Source: Phaeospirillum tilakii
GTDB taxonomy: Bacteria > Pseudomonadota > Alphaproteobacteria > Rhodospirillales > Magnetospirillaceae
NCBI RefSeq assembly: GCF_042683125.1
Contig: NZ_JBHUIY010000010.1
Span: 1-64,000 of the forward strand
Reading direction: 5' to 3'
DNA: 64,000 nt
The translations under genes and the position numbers were made by a program. This document shows positions 1 through 8,312 of this stretch, piece after piece (within the stretch, counting starts at the first letter, position 1; each line of letters opens with the position of its first letter). The notes under the pieces are model-generated. The model saw only the letters and a list, made by a program, of their open reading frames with translations. It was not told the DNA's origin and did not search any database.

Positions 1-53
1 GGCGCCATCCGGTCCCATTGGTGATCCTTCAGGATCAGACGAACTTCGCTCAT
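1..53 (-). CDS. IS5-family transposase, N-terminal fragment cut by window edge
   Basis: Reading the minus strand from an ATG at 53 gives 18 codons, MSEVRLILKDHQWDRMAP, before the window ends. The opening L-x-D-x-QW-x-x-x-x-P is how many IS5-family (DUF4096-type) transposase first ORFs begin; this is family knowledge, not a search result. An AGG-rich stretch (GGAAGCC/GAAGGGG on the opposite strand) lies upstream of the ATG. The rest of the gene lies outside the window, so completeness and activity cannot be judged. It points away from slt. Confidence 0.6.
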   Translation of the reverse strand, partial: MSEVRLILKDHQWDRMA

Positions 54-128
54 TCAAGTCCCCTTCTCGAAAGGAAGCCTTGAACCAGATTTTTCAGCCC
101 ATGGGAACCCAGAATGTCAACGCGCCCT
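1..128 (-). mobile_element. Edge of an IS5-like insertion sequence
   Basis: The transposase start at 53 is followed, going right, by about 75 bp of non-coding sequence. On the minus strand this begins GGGCGCGTTGACATTC next to TTA (128-130), which looks like an IS terminus beside a short TA-containing target. The outer boundary near 128 is my estimate because the other terminus is outside the window. Insertion here would lie about 125 bp upstream of the slt start and could have replaced part of its upstream region. Confidence 0.4.
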
Positions 129-253
129 AACCATTCGGCAATATTATTTCCGTTGGCCCGATGCGAATCGGTGGGCGGTTCGGCTTGAAAGCGCAACCGT
201 TGCCCCCTTAGAATGCCGGCAGCCGTAAAACCCTTTGGCAACAAGGCCCGCCC

Positions 254-2221
254 GTGACCCACCGTCCCGCCGCCGCTTTGCTGATCGCCGCCGGTCTGGT
301 CGCCGCGCTGTCCCTGTCCCCGGCCCCGGCCGCCGAGACGGGCGCGGCCCGTCAGGCGGTGGCGGCGGCCCGGCACGACCGCCTTGACGAGGCGCTGCGG
401 CTGGCCCGCGCCGCCCATGACCCGGTGCTGGCCCGTCTGGTCACCTGGATCGATTACAGCTCGGGCGGCACCGATGCCGGCTTCGAGCAACTGTCCGCCT
501 TCGTCGCCGCCAATCCCGACTGGCCGCTGCTGGGGCCGATCACCCGCCGGGCCGAGGCGGCGATCACCGCCGCGACGCCGCGCGCCAGGGTGATCGCCTG
601 GTTCGACTCCCACCCGCCGCAGAGCGCCGATGGCGGCATGGCCTATGCCCGCGCCCTGCGCGCCGCCGGTCAGGCCGACAAGGCGGCCAGGGTCGCCCGC
701 GACACCTGGGTCGAGCAGAGCTTCGGCCCGCAGCAGGAAACCCAGTTCCTCGCCGCGCTGGGCGATCTGCTGCGGCCGGAGGATCACTGGCGCCGGCTCG
801 ACCGGCTGCTGTGGGACCGCCAGGACGTCTCGGCGCGGCGGATGCTGCCCCGGGTCGAGCCCGGCGCCCGCGCGGTGGCCCAGGCCCGGCTCGGGCTTCA
901 GGCCGACGAGGCGCCCGAGCCGCTGCTGGCGGCGGTGCCGGCCCATCTGCGCGACGATCCCGGCCTGATCTACGAGCGGGTGCGCTGGCGCCGCAGCCAC
1001 GACCGCGACGAAGAGGCGATCGAGCTGCTGACCCACCCGGCCGGCAACAAGGTCCGCCCCGATCTGTGGTGGCAGGAGCGGGCGATCCTGGCCCGCCGCG
1101 CGTTGCAGAAGGGGTTGGTGTCGCGCGCCTACCAGACCGCCGCCGAGCACGGGCTGGAGGGCGGCACCCCCTATGTCGAGGCCGAGTTCCTCGCCGGCTG
1201 GATCGCCCTGCGCTTCCTCGACGACCGCGAGGTGGCGCTCGGCCATTTCCTGCGGCTGGAGGAACAGGCCAGCCACCCGATCGCCCGCGCCCGCGCCGCC
1301 TATTGGGCCGGGCGCGGCTGCGAGAGCCTCAACGACGGCCGCGCCCGCGAGTGGTTCGCCCGCGCCGCCCGCTATCCCACCACCTTCTACGGCCAACTGG
1401 CGGCGGCCCGCCTCGGCGAGCCGACCGGGGCGATGCCCGAGGATCCCCAGCCGAGCGAGGAGGATCTGGACCGCTTCCGCCAGCGCGACACCGTCCAGGC
1501 GGCGCGGATCCTGCTGTCACTCGACGAGGATGATCTGCTGCGGCCGTTCTTCCTCCGCCTCAACGACATCGTCCAGAGCCCGGGCGAGCGGGTGCTGGTG
1601 GCCCGGCTGGCCCGGCAGGCCGGCCGCGACGACCTCGCCTTGCTGGTGGCGCGCCGCTCCGACCGCGACGGCGTCACCCTGCTCGACGCCGGCTGGCCGC
1701 TGCCCAGCTTCACCGCCCAGGACGTCTCGGCCGAAAAGGCGCTGGTGCTGGCGCTGATCCGCCAGGAAAGCGGCTTCATGCCCGAGGTGGTGTCACGCGC
1801 CGGCGCGCGCGGCCTGATGCAGCTGTTGCCCGAAACCGCCGAGCGGGTGGCCCGGCGCGAGGATGTCGCCTACAGCCCGAAGCGGCTCGACGATCCCGCC
1901 GTCAACATCCGGCTCGGCTCGGCCTATCTCAAATCGCTGATCGACCGCTTCGACGGCTCCTACATGCTGGCGCTGGCCTCCTACAATGCCGGCCCCGGCC
2001 GGGTGCGGCGCTGGATCCAGGAAAACGGCGACCCGCGCGATCCCAACATCGACGTGGTGGACTGGATCGAGATGATTCCCTTCGGCGAGACCCGCAATTA
2101 CGTTCAGCGGGTGATGGAAAGCGTCGCGGTTTACCGCGCCCGTCTCGGCCGCCCGGTCGAGGCCAGCCTTGAGGACGACCTGCGCCGGTGGAACCGCCGC
2201 GTGTCGCAGGCGACGCCATGA
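254..2221 (+). CDS. slt: Soluble lytic murein transglycosylase (Slt70 type)
   Basis: This is a 655-residue secreted peptidoglycan lytic transglycosylase that cleaves the MurNAc-GlcNAc bond to give 1,6-anhydro ends. A signal peptide of about 27 residues (MTHRPAAALLIAAGL...APAAE) is followed by a long helical, TPR-like superhelix typical of Slt70. The C-terminal SLT domain shows the catalytic glutamate in IRQESGF (about residue 504), the GARGLMQLLPETA motif and the ALASYNAGPGRVRRW motif. The start is GTG at 254; no good in-frame ATG lies nearby. The stop overlaps the ATG of the next gene (ATGA), which suggests translational coupling to the HAD hydrolase. The length is normal for the family. Confidence 0.93.
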   Translation: MTHRPAAALLIAAGLVAALSLSPAPAAETGAARQAVAAARHDRLDEALRLARAAHDPVLARLVTWIDYSSGGTDAGFEQLSAFVAANPDWPLLGPITRRAEAAITAATPRARVIAWFDSHPPQSADGGMAYARALRAAGQADKAARVARDTWVEQSFGPQQETQFLAALGDLLRPEDHWRRLDRLLWDRQDVSARRMLPRVEPGARAVAQARLGLQADEAPEPLLAAVPAHLRDDPGLIYERVRWRRSHDRDEEAIELLTHPAGNKVRPDLWWQERAILARRALQKGLVSRAYQTAAEHGLEGGTPYVEAEFLAGWIALRFLDDREVALGHFLRLEEQASHPIARARAAYWAGRGCESLNDGRAREWFARAARYPTTFYGQLAAARLGEPTGAMPEDPQPSEEDLDRFRQRDTVQAARILLSLDEDDLLRPFFLRLNDIVQSPGERVLVARLARQAGRDDLALLVARRSDRDGVTLLDAGWPLPSFTAQDVSAEKALVLALIRQESGFMPEVVSRAGARGLMQLLPETAERVARREDVAYSPKRLDDPAVNIRLGSAYLKSLIDRFDGSYMLALASYNAGPGRVRRWIQENGDPRDPNIDVVDWIEMIPFGETRNYVQRVMESVAVYRARLGRPVEASLEDDLRRWNRRVSQATP

Positions 2222-2922
2222 CCCCCCCCGCCGCCGCCGCCAATCCCTTCTCCGGGGTGCGGGTGTGGGTGTTCGACGCCTTCGGCACCCTGCTCGATGT
2301 CGGCGATCTGGTCGCCGCCGCCCGCCCGCGCCTGGGCGACCGCGCCGGGGCGCTGGGCGAGCTGGTCCGGCGCAAGCAGCTCGAATATAGCTGGCTGCGC
2401 AGCCTGATGGGCCGCCACGCCGATTTCCTCCAGCTCACCGCCGACGCGCTCGATTACGCGCTGGAGGCGTTCGGCTGCGCCGACGATCCCGCCTTGCGCG
2501 CCGCCCTGCTCGAAGCGTGGCGTCATCCGCGCCCCTATCCCGACGCGGTGGCGCTGCTCGGCCGGCTGCGCGCCGCCGGCCGCGCCACCGCGATCCTGTC
2601 CAACGGCCCGCCCGCGATGCTGACCGGGGCGATCGCCAGCGCCGGGCTGGGCGACAGCCTCGACGCGGTGCTGTCGGTCGAAAGCGTCGGCCGCTACAAG
2701 CCCCATCCCGACGTCTACGCCCTGGCCCCGGCCCATTTCGGCCTCGCCCCCGCGGCGATCGGCTTCGTCTCCGGCAATGGCTGGGATGCCGCCGGCGCCG
2801 CCGCGTTCGGCTTCCGCGTCGCCTGGGTCAACCGCGCCGGCGCCCCGCGCGAACGCCTGCCGGCCGGCCCGGCCGCCACCGTCGCCAGCCTGGCCGAGAT
2901 CGCCACGCTGGCCGGCGTATAA
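2218..2922 (+). CDS. HAD-superfamily hydrolase, haloacid dehalogenase type II-like
   Basis: The 234-residue protein starts at the ATG overlapping the slt stop. HAD motif I is FDAFGTLLD (nucleophile Asp near residue 19), motif II is the Ser of ILSNGPPAML, motif III is the Lys of GRYKPHPDVY, and motif IV is in FVSGNGWDAAGAAAFG. This spacing and the SNG/SGN motifs are those of L-2-haloacid dehalogenases (type II), which hydrolyse 2-haloacids via an aspartyl ester. Many members are generic phosphatases, so the substrate is unassigned. It is followed directly by intergenic repeat B1, which forms a strong hairpin after the stop. Confidence 0.85.
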   Translation: MTPPAAAANPFSGVRVWVFDAFGTLLDVGDLVAAARPRLGDRAGALGELVRRKQLEYSWLRSLMGRHADFLQLTADALDYALEAFGCADDPALRAALLEAWRHPRPYPDAVALLGRLRAAGRATAILSNGPPAMLTGAIASAGLGDSLDAVLSVESVGRYKPHPDVYALAPAHFGLAPAAIGFVSGNGWDAAGAAAFGFRVAWVNRAGAPRERLPAGPAATVASLAEIATLAGV

Positions 2923-2925
2923 TTC

Positions 2926-3037
2926 GCGGGCTCCCGCCCGCACCCGGCCGGGGCGATGCCCCGGACCCCCTTTGTTTTCGAAAAAAGGAGGGGTTCGGGG
3001 AGCTTGCTCCCCGAGCGGGTGCGGGCGGCAGCCCGCC
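2926..3037. repeat. Intergenic repeat B1: near-palindromic double copy
   Basis: This contains two family-B half-elements head to head: GCGGGCTCCCGCCCGC, ACCCGG, GGGGCGATGCCCC and CCCCCTTTG on the left, with the complementary order on the right (GGGGAGCTTGCTCCCC, GCGGGTGCGGGCGGCAGCCCGC). The whole 112 bp can fold into one long imperfect hairpin or into four small ones. Each half ends toward the centre in a C-run plus T-run like an intrinsic terminator. It sits between the HAD gene and the next ORF. Confidence 0.85.
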
Positions 3038-3056
3038 AACAGGAGAGAGAGTTGAG

Positions 3057-3386
3057 ATGAGTGAGACCGAGGCGCTGCGCGCCGAAAACGAGGCGCTGCG
3101 GCAGCGGATCGAGGAGCTGGAGATCGAACTGGCCGAGGCGCTGCACGAGGCCGACCTCGATGCCTGCCACGTCGCCGGCCTGACCGCGCAGATCAAGGCG
3201 CTGATCGCCGAGGGCGATGCCTGTCCCAACCGCGCCGCCCATCCGCTGCTGGCGCGCGAGACCTACACCCACGCCCAGACCGGCGAGACGGTGACCAAGA
3301 CCCGGGCCTTCCCGCTCTACCGCGAGGCGTTCGACGCCGAGGCCGCCCGGCTGGGGATCGAGTCGCCCGAACAGTTCCGCGCCTGA
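3057..3386 (+). CDS. Small hypothetical protein with N-terminal coiled coil
   Basis: The 109-residue cytosolic protein is not recognised. Residues 1-30 (ETEALRAENEALRQRIEELE) form an obvious leucine-heptad coiled coil, followed by a more polar C-terminal half with TYTHAQTGETVTKTRAF. There is no signal peptide or membrane segment. The start at 3057 is well supported by AGGAGAG about 8 nt upstream. Codon use matches the surrounding core genome. It is followed by a GC-rich hairpin (3406-3424) and then ilvD, so it may be a separate transcription unit or the first gene of an ilvD operon. Confidence 0.75.
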   Translation: MSETEALRAENEALRQRIEELEIELAEALHEADLDACHVAGLTAQIKALIAEGDACPNRAAHPLLARETYTHAQTGETVTKTRAFPLYREAFDAEAARLGIESPEQFRA

Positions 3387-3405
3387 CCCATCGGGGCCAG
3401 ACTTT

Positions 3406-3424
3406 CCACGGGGCCGCCCCGTGG
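3406..3424 (+). other. GC-rich hairpin upstream of ilvD
   Basis: CCACGGGG-CCG-CCCCGTGG is a perfect 8-bp stem with a 3-nt loop. It lies 19 nt after the preceding stop and ends just before the GAAAGGA ribosome-binding site of ilvD. No T-run follows, so it is not a classical terminator. It could affect mRNA stability or ilvD translation. Confidence 0.45.
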
Positions 3425-3447
3425 CACCTTGAAAGGATCGAACCGTC

Positions 3448-5298
3448 ATGCCTGCCTATCGTTCGCGCACTTCCACCCACGGCCGCAACATGTCGGGCGC
3501 CCGGGGCCTGTGGCGCGCCACCGGGATGACCGACGCCGATTTCGGCAAGCCGATCATCGCCGTCGCCAATTCCTTCACCCAGTTCGTCCCCGGCCATGTC
3601 CACCTTCAGGACCTCGGCCAGCTGGTGGCGCGCGAGATCGAGCAGGCCGGCGGCGTCGCCAAGGAATTCAACACCATCGCCATCGATGACGGCATCGCGA
3701 TGGGCCATGGCGGCATGCTCTATTCGCTGCCCTCGCGCGACCTGATCGCCGATTCGGTCGAATACATGGTCAATGCCCACTGCGCCGACGCGCTGGTGTG
3801 CATCTCCAACTGCGACAAGATCACCCCCGGCATGCTGATGGCCGCGCTGCGGCTCGACATCCCGACCATCTTCGTCTCGGGCGGGCCGATGGAGGCCGGC
3901 AAGGTCAAGGTCGCGGGCCAGACCCACGCCGTCGATCTGATCGACGCGATGATCAAGGGCGCCGACAAGAACGTCTCCGACGACGTCGCGCTCGAATACG
4001 AACGCAATTCCTGTCCGACCTGCGGCTCCTGCTCGGGGATGTTCACCGCCAACTCGATGAACTGCCTGATGGAGGCGCTCGGCTTCGGCCTGCCCGGCAA
4101 CGGCACCCTGATCGCCACCCACGCCGACCGCGCCGGCCTGTTCCGCGAGGCCGGCCGCCGCATCGTCGAGCTGGCCCGCCGCTGGTACGAACAGGACGAC
4201 GTCACCGCCACCCCGCGCGGCATCGCCACCAAGGCGGCGTTCGAAAACGCCATGACGCTGGACATCGCGATGGGCGGCTCGACCAACACCGTGCTCCACC
4301 TGCTGGCCGCCGCGCGCGAGGCCGGGGTGGACTTCACCATGGCCGACATCGACCGCCTCAGCCGCCGCGTCCCCTGCCTGTGCAAGGTCGCTCCCAACGT
4401 CCATGACGTCCATGTCGAGGACGTGCACCGCGCCGGCGGCATCTTCGGCATCCTCGGCGAACTCGACCGCGCCGGCCTGATCGCCCGCGACTGCGCCACC
4501 ATCCACGCCCCCAGCCTCGGCGCCGCGATCGAGCGCTGGGACGTCGCCCGCGCCAACGACCCGGCGGTGGCGACCTTCTACCGCGCCGCCCCGGCCGGCT
4601 TCCGCACCACCAAGGCGTTCGGCCAGGATCGCCGCTTCGCCGCGCTCGACACCGACCGCGCCAAGGGGGTGATCCGCTCGGCCGAGCACGCCTTCTCCAA
4701 GGATGGCGGCCTCGCCGTGCTGTTCGGCAACCTCGCCGAGGAAGGCTGCATCGTCAAGACCGCCGGCGTCGATGAAAAGGCCCTGGTCTTCGCCGGCCCG
4801 GCCGTCCTCTGCGACAGCCAGGAAGAGGCGGTCGACAAGATCCTCGGCGGCGTCGTCAATGCCGGCGACGTGGTGATCGTCCGCTACGAAGGCCCCAAGG
4901 GCGGCCCCGGCATGCAGGAGATGCTCTACCCGACCAGCTATCTCAAAAGCGTCGGCCTCGGCAAGGAATGCGCCCTGATCACCGACGGCCGCTTCTCCGG
5001 CGGCACCTCGGGCCTGTCGATCGGCCACGTCTCGCCCGAGGCGGCCGAAGGCGGCCTGATCGGGCTGGTCGAACCCGGCGACCGGATCGAGATCGACATC
5101 CCCGCCCGCCGCATCGTCCTGGTGGTGCCGGAAGACGAACTCGCCCGCCGCCGCGCCGCCCGGGGCCTCGCCCCCTGGTCGCCCGCCGGCCGCGACCGCG
5201 TCGTCTCGCCCGCGCTGCGCGCCTATGCCGCGATGACCACCAGCGCCGCCCGCGGCGCGGTGCGCGACGTCAGCCAGGTCGAACGCCGCGAAGGCTGA
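3448..5298 (+). CDS. ilvD: Dihydroxy-acid dehydratase
   Basis: IlvD dehydrates 2,3-dihydroxy-isovalerate and 2,3-dihydroxy-3-methylvalerate to the 2-oxo acids, a late step of valine, isoleucine and leucine synthesis. It is an iron-sulfur enzyme of the cytosol. The 616-residue length is that of the E. coli protein. Cluster and active-site signatures are visible: SNCDKITPGML, CPTCGSCSGMFTANSMNCL and TDGRFSGGTSGLSIGHVSPEAA, with GHGGMLYSLPSRDLIADS near the N-terminus. The ATG at 3448 follows GAAAGGA at good spacing. No other ilv genes are nearby. Confidence 0.98.
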   Translation: MPAYRSRTSTHGRNMSGARGLWRATGMTDADFGKPIIAVANSFTQFVPGHVHLQDLGQLVAREIEQAGGVAKEFNTIAIDDGIAMGHGGMLYSLPSRDLIADSVEYMVNAHCADALVCISNCDKITPGMLMAALRLDIPTIFVSGGPMEAGKVKVAGQTHAVDLIDAMIKGADKNVSDDVALEYERNSCPTCGSCSGMFTANSMNCLMEALGFGLPGNGTLIATHADRAGLFREAGRRIVELARRWYEQDDVTATPRGIATKAAFENAMTLDIAMGGSTNTVLHLLAAAREAGVDFTMADIDRLSRRVPCLCKVAPNVHDVHVEDVHRAGGIFGILGELDRAGLIARDCATIHAPSLGAAIERWDVARANDPAVATFYRAAPAGFRTTKAFGQDRRFAALDTDRAKGVIRSAEHAFSKDGGLAVLFGNLAEEGCIVKTAGVDEKALVFAGPAVLCDSQEEAVDKILGGVVNAGDVVIVRYEGPKGGPGMQEMLYPTSYLKSVGLGKECALITDGRFSGGTSGLSIGHVSPEAAEGGLIGLVEPGDRIEIDIPARRIVLVVPEDELARRRAARGLAPWSPAGRDRVVSPALRAYAAMTTSAARGAVRDVSQVERREG

Positions 5299-5314
5299 CG
5301 GCCACCCGAACGGC

Positions 5315-5338
5315 GCCCGCCCCGGGGAGGGGGCGGGC
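5315..5338 (+). other. Hairpin after ilvD
   Basis: GCCCGCCCC-GGGGAG-GGGGCGGGC-like inverted repeat, 17 nt after the ilvD stop and about 28 nt before the next start. There is no T-run. It may act as an mRNA 3'-end stabiliser or a weak terminator. Confidence 0.4.
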
Positions 5339-5366
5339 GTCCGCCGGCATACCAAGGGGGGCGGGA

Positions 5367-6203
5367 ATGTCGCTGCACTGGAACGAGATGATGAGCGTCG
5401 GCGTTCCCAGCCTCGACGCCGACCACCGCTTCCTGATCACCCTGATCAATCACCTCAACCGCGCCATCGGCGACGTCGAGGAATATCTCGCCGTCGCCAG
5501 CGTGCTGCGCGGAGTCGAGGATTACGCGGCGGTCCATTTTGCCCGCGAGGAACGGCTGATGCTGGCCTGCGGCTTCCCCCAGTTCGCCCGCCACCGCCAG
5601 ACCCACCAGGGCTTCATCACCTCCCTCGCCGCGCTGCGCCACCGCTACGACCAGGACCGCGCCGGCGCCCGCGACAGCCTGGGCTTCCTCAATCGCTGGC
5701 TGATCGACCATATCTGTAGCTCGGACATGGGCTACCGCTCCTGGCTGGTGCTCCAGGACGCCGCCCTCGCCGCCGTCGGCCCCGAGCCGCTGTTCGCCCC
5801 GCCCGGCCCCGAGGCCGATTGGCGCCAACTCACCCTGCTGCTGGCCGAGGACAACCTCACCCTGCGCGAGATCCTGCTGACCTTCCTCCAGGGCGCCGGA
5901 GTCCGGGGCGATAGGGTGATGATGGTCGCCCACGCCGACGCCGCCCGCCGCGCCCTCGCCAGCGGCCGCGTGGACCTGATGCTGTGTGACGACGATTTCG
6001 AAGGCGGCGGCCTCGCCTTGATCGAACACAGCCGCCGCGCCGGCCTCGCTTTGCCGATGGTGCTGCTGACCACCGGCGGCCCCGACCGCCGCACCGCCGC
6101 CCGCGCCGTCGGCGCCGACGCGACCCTCGATAAGCCGGTCTCCGCCGCCGCCCTCGTCGCCACCCTCGCCGCGTTGACCGCCGGACTCTCGTTAAGAGGG
6201 TAG
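5367..6203 (+). CDS. Bacteriohemerythrin fused to a response-regulator receiver domain
   Basis: The 278-residue cytosolic protein has an N-terminal hemerythrin domain (residues about 1-130) with all di-iron ligands apparent: SLDADH, VHFAREER, FARHRQTH and IDHICSSD. This fold binds O2 reversibly or senses it. The C-terminal part (about 150-275) is a CheY-like receiver: acidic pocket AEDN, phosphoacceptor Asp in MLCDDDF, conserved Thr in LLTTGG and Lys in LDKPV. The fusion suggests that oxygen or redox state gates phosphorylation-dependent output; that is inference. No effector domain follows. The ATG at 5367 follows GGGGGGCGGGA. Confidence 0.88.
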   Translation: MSLHWNEMMSVGVPSLDADHRFLITLINHLNRAIGDVEEYLAVASVLRGVEDYAAVHFAREERLMLACGFPQFARHRQTHQGFITSLAALRHRYDQDRAGARDSLGFLNRWLIDHICSSDMGYRSWLVLQDAALAAVGPEPLFAPPGPEADWRQLTLLLAEDNLTLREILLTFLQGAGVRGDRVMMVAHADAARRALASGRVDLMLCDDDFEGGGLALIEHSRRAGLALPMVLLTTGGPDRRTAARAVGADATLDKPVSAAALVATLAALTAGLSLRG

Positions 6204-6230
6204 GGGAGGGGGTATAAAAGGGGAGAAAAA

Positions 6231-6320
6231 CGCGGGCTCCGCCCGCCCCCGCCAGGAGCCAGCGGCTCCTGGACCTGCATCAATTGTCGGGCGCGGTTGG
6301 TGCCTTTCAGCTTGGGCGCT
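6231..6320 (+). repeat. Intergenic repeat A1
   Basis: This is a family-A element in plus orientation: hairpin GCGGGC-TCC-GCCCGC, the linker CCCCGCC, hairpin CAGGAGCC-AGC-GGCTCCTG, then ACCTGCATCAATTGTCGGGCG and the terminal CAGCTTGGGCGCT. It forms the left border of the low-GC island; an inverted copy (A2) forms the right border. Confidence 0.85.
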
Positions 6321-6396
6321 GGGGTCTTGTTCGCGCCCATCATGGTCAATCTGATCGGCTTTCCCTGCGTCCAAAAGTAGTCTGCTGAGGTCCTTG

Positions 6397-6888
6397 ATGG
6401 TGCCCCTTGGGGATAGGTGGCGATTGCTATGCAACATTCTTGATGGTATCTTTATCAACATGGACTACGATCTTAAGCGATGTCGCTACCAGCCAAAGGC
6501 TAATATTGATGGCCGCCCTATAAAGCATAAATGGAAAAAGAACGAGCCTGGGTTTAGCTATGAGAAAGATAATCATCCCGAGGGGAATTGTCCAAGCACG
6601 ATCAACACCAACATTGCGGAAAAAATTTTGCGCGATGGTATCCCCTATTCGCCGCAGGGTTGGCTGAAATCCCATCCGAAATGGGTGTTCAACATCTATC
6701 AGGGCGCCGTGTATAAAGCTGTCGAAACCGTGCCTGGGGAGTCGTATCATGGCTTTCCGTGCCCGGGGCCTAGAACACACCAAAGGAAGCCTGATATGCC
6801 CAAGCTCATAAAAGAAAAGCTTCTTGAGCGGGCTCAGGAGCGCGGTTGCTTGTCCGAGATCGAGGCTTGGTTCAAGGATCATCCGTAA
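6397..6888 (+). CDS. Unknown protein, first gene of a low-GC island
   Basis: I do not recognise this 163-residue protein. It is basic, Lys- and Pro-rich, and of much lower GC than its neighbours. It lacks a signal peptide or membrane helix. A C-terminal stretch, IYQGAVYKAVETVPGESYHGFP, reads as a compact beta domain with a YHGFP motif, followed by an alpha-helical tail (KLIKEKLLERAQERG). The ATG at 6397 has TGAGG about 6 nt upstream; an ATG at 6460 (MDYDLKRC) is an alternative. The stop overlaps the next start (TAATG), so the two genes are almost certainly co-expressed. A toxin, substrate or adaptor role beside the protease is only a guess. Confidence 0.6.
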   Translation: MVPLGDRWRLLCNILDGIFINMDYDLKRCRYQPKANIDGRPIKHKWKKNEPGFSYEKDNHPEGNCPSTINTNIAEKILRDGIPYSPQGWLKSHPKWVFNIYQGAVYKAVETVPGESYHGFPCPGPRTHQRKPDMPKLIKEKLLERAQERGCLSEIEAWFKDHP

Positions 6889-8312
6889 TGTATACGGCAA
6901 CCTTCGACCTAAGCATCCAGTGGAGAAATACCGCCCCCGAGGGAACCGCTTTTGAGGCGACGGAAGGTTATGCGAGTCTGAGGCTTGGCGATAAAGAAGT
7001 ATGGGCCGACGTTCATTGGCATTGGGTTGATCTACTTGCGTTTCTGGCGGAGAACTGGGTGTTCCTGAAAATGGAGCAAACCTATCCGGTTGGCTTGAGA
7101 CCGAAGATGCCTCATCTGTTGAGGTGTGAGGCGGAGACGCGCTGGAAATTGGGGGAAAAAAGCGGAACAATCCTCGAAACTCAGGTCGAGGCTGAGGAAG
7201 AAAATGTATTTGCCTTTGAATATCGACATGACCTTGCCTGCGCCCTAGAAGGAAAATGGGTTCCATCGGTCTTTGTGTTGCGTGAAGGAAATCATATGAT
7301 GATTTCCGGAGACGGGATTCTGATTCGTGAAAAATATTTATCTGTAATTTCTCTTTTGAATGACCTTGGTGACAAAATCGCCGAAAGGTTGAGGCAGATT
7401 GATGACGAACTAGCACGACTTCGGCTGGCGGAATGGGAACAAAGGGAAAAGCGCCCCTTCTCTCTGGAACTTGCCAGCTTGGTGACTGGGGCGTCGGTTG
7501 ATTTCCTTGATGAAATCTTTAGCAATATAAACGCGGGCGTTAATCTTAACGACAACAGTCCAGAAATCCAAGATACGGTATTCATGGCCGTTGCACGGAT
7601 GGCATATGGCGCCTCTCTATCAACTGTTAGTGCAACCACAATCTTGTCCATTGTCGCCAAAACCCCAAAATGTCGATCGCAGAACCTCCGTTGCTTGCAA
7701 GCAGAGGCCATGAACAAGCTGGATAATTTGTCGAGCAAGCTATCCGCTGCTGAAGAAGGCCGATTGTTGGCAGAGTGGGCGCGTGAACGGATTCTGCTAT
7801 CGCAGCAGGAAAAAAAACATCCTGACCCGAAGGCTCTTTTTGACCGGTGGCAGGTGCCCGTACACAATATAGGGCTGTCTCACGATGGTGTGGACGCAAT
7901 GCTCTGCTGGGGTGGCGAGCATGGACCCGTCGTTATCATAAATACGGGAAGTACACGCAATCGAAAATCAAGCGGACAGCGGGCAGCTCTGGCTCACGAG
8001 TTATGCCATTTGCTTTTTGACCTAGAAAATTCCCTCCCATTCGCCGAAGTCATTTCCGGATACAGCGACGACTGGGTGGAAAAACGGGCGAGAGCGTTTG
8101 CTGCCGAATTTCTTTTTCCGCGCCGGATCTGTGAGCGATATTTTAAAAATAATTCCGTCGCGTTTTTTATTGAAAAAATGTCGTCTGATTTCGATGTCAG
8201 CACTGAGGTTGTCGCATGGCAACTTTTTAGGTCTAATATCGGAAATACACTGTCAACTGAACAGAAGCGTGACATTAAAGGTTTTGTTTCGAATCCAGAT
8301 GTTCTTGAATAG
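6888..8312 (+). CDS. ImmA/IrrE-family metallo-endopeptidase with long N-terminal region
   Basis: The 474-residue protein carries a zinc-protease motif, AALAHELCHLLFDL (HExxH near residue 369). It is followed about 40 residues later by WVEKRARAFAAEFLFPRR, the typical ImmA/IrrE second helix that supplies the third ligand and ends the core. Family members cleave repressors (ImmA on ImmR, IrrE on DdrO) or act with an XRE regulator. Here the 360-residue N-terminal part is unlike those and has no visible HTH; it contains a charged helical segment near residues 160-200. No XRE gene is next to it. AT-rich codon use contrasts with the core genes on both sides, which implies horizontal acquisition. Confidence 0.82.
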   Translation: MYTATFDLSIQWRNTAPEGTAFEATEGYASLRLGDKEVWADVHWHWVDLLAFLAENWVFLKMEQTYPVGLRPKMPHLLRCEAETRWKLGEKSGTILETQVEAEEENVFAFEYRHDLACALEGKWVPSVFVLREGNHMMISGDGILIREKYLSVISLLNDLGDKIAERLRQIDDELARLRLAEWEQREKRPFSLELASLVTGASVDFLDEIFSNINAGVNLNDNSPEIQDTVFMAVARMAYGASLSTVSATTILSIVAKTPKCRSQNLRCLQAEAMNKLDNLSSKLSAAEEGRLLAEWARERILLSQQEKKHPDPKALFDRWQVPVHNIGLSHDGVDAMLCWGGEHGPVVIINTGSTRNRKSSGQRAALAHELCHLLFDLENSLPFAEVISGYSDDWVEKRARAFAAEFLFPRRICERYFKNNSVAFFIEKMSSDFDVSTEVVAWQLFRSNIGNTLSTEQKRDIKGFVSNPDVLE

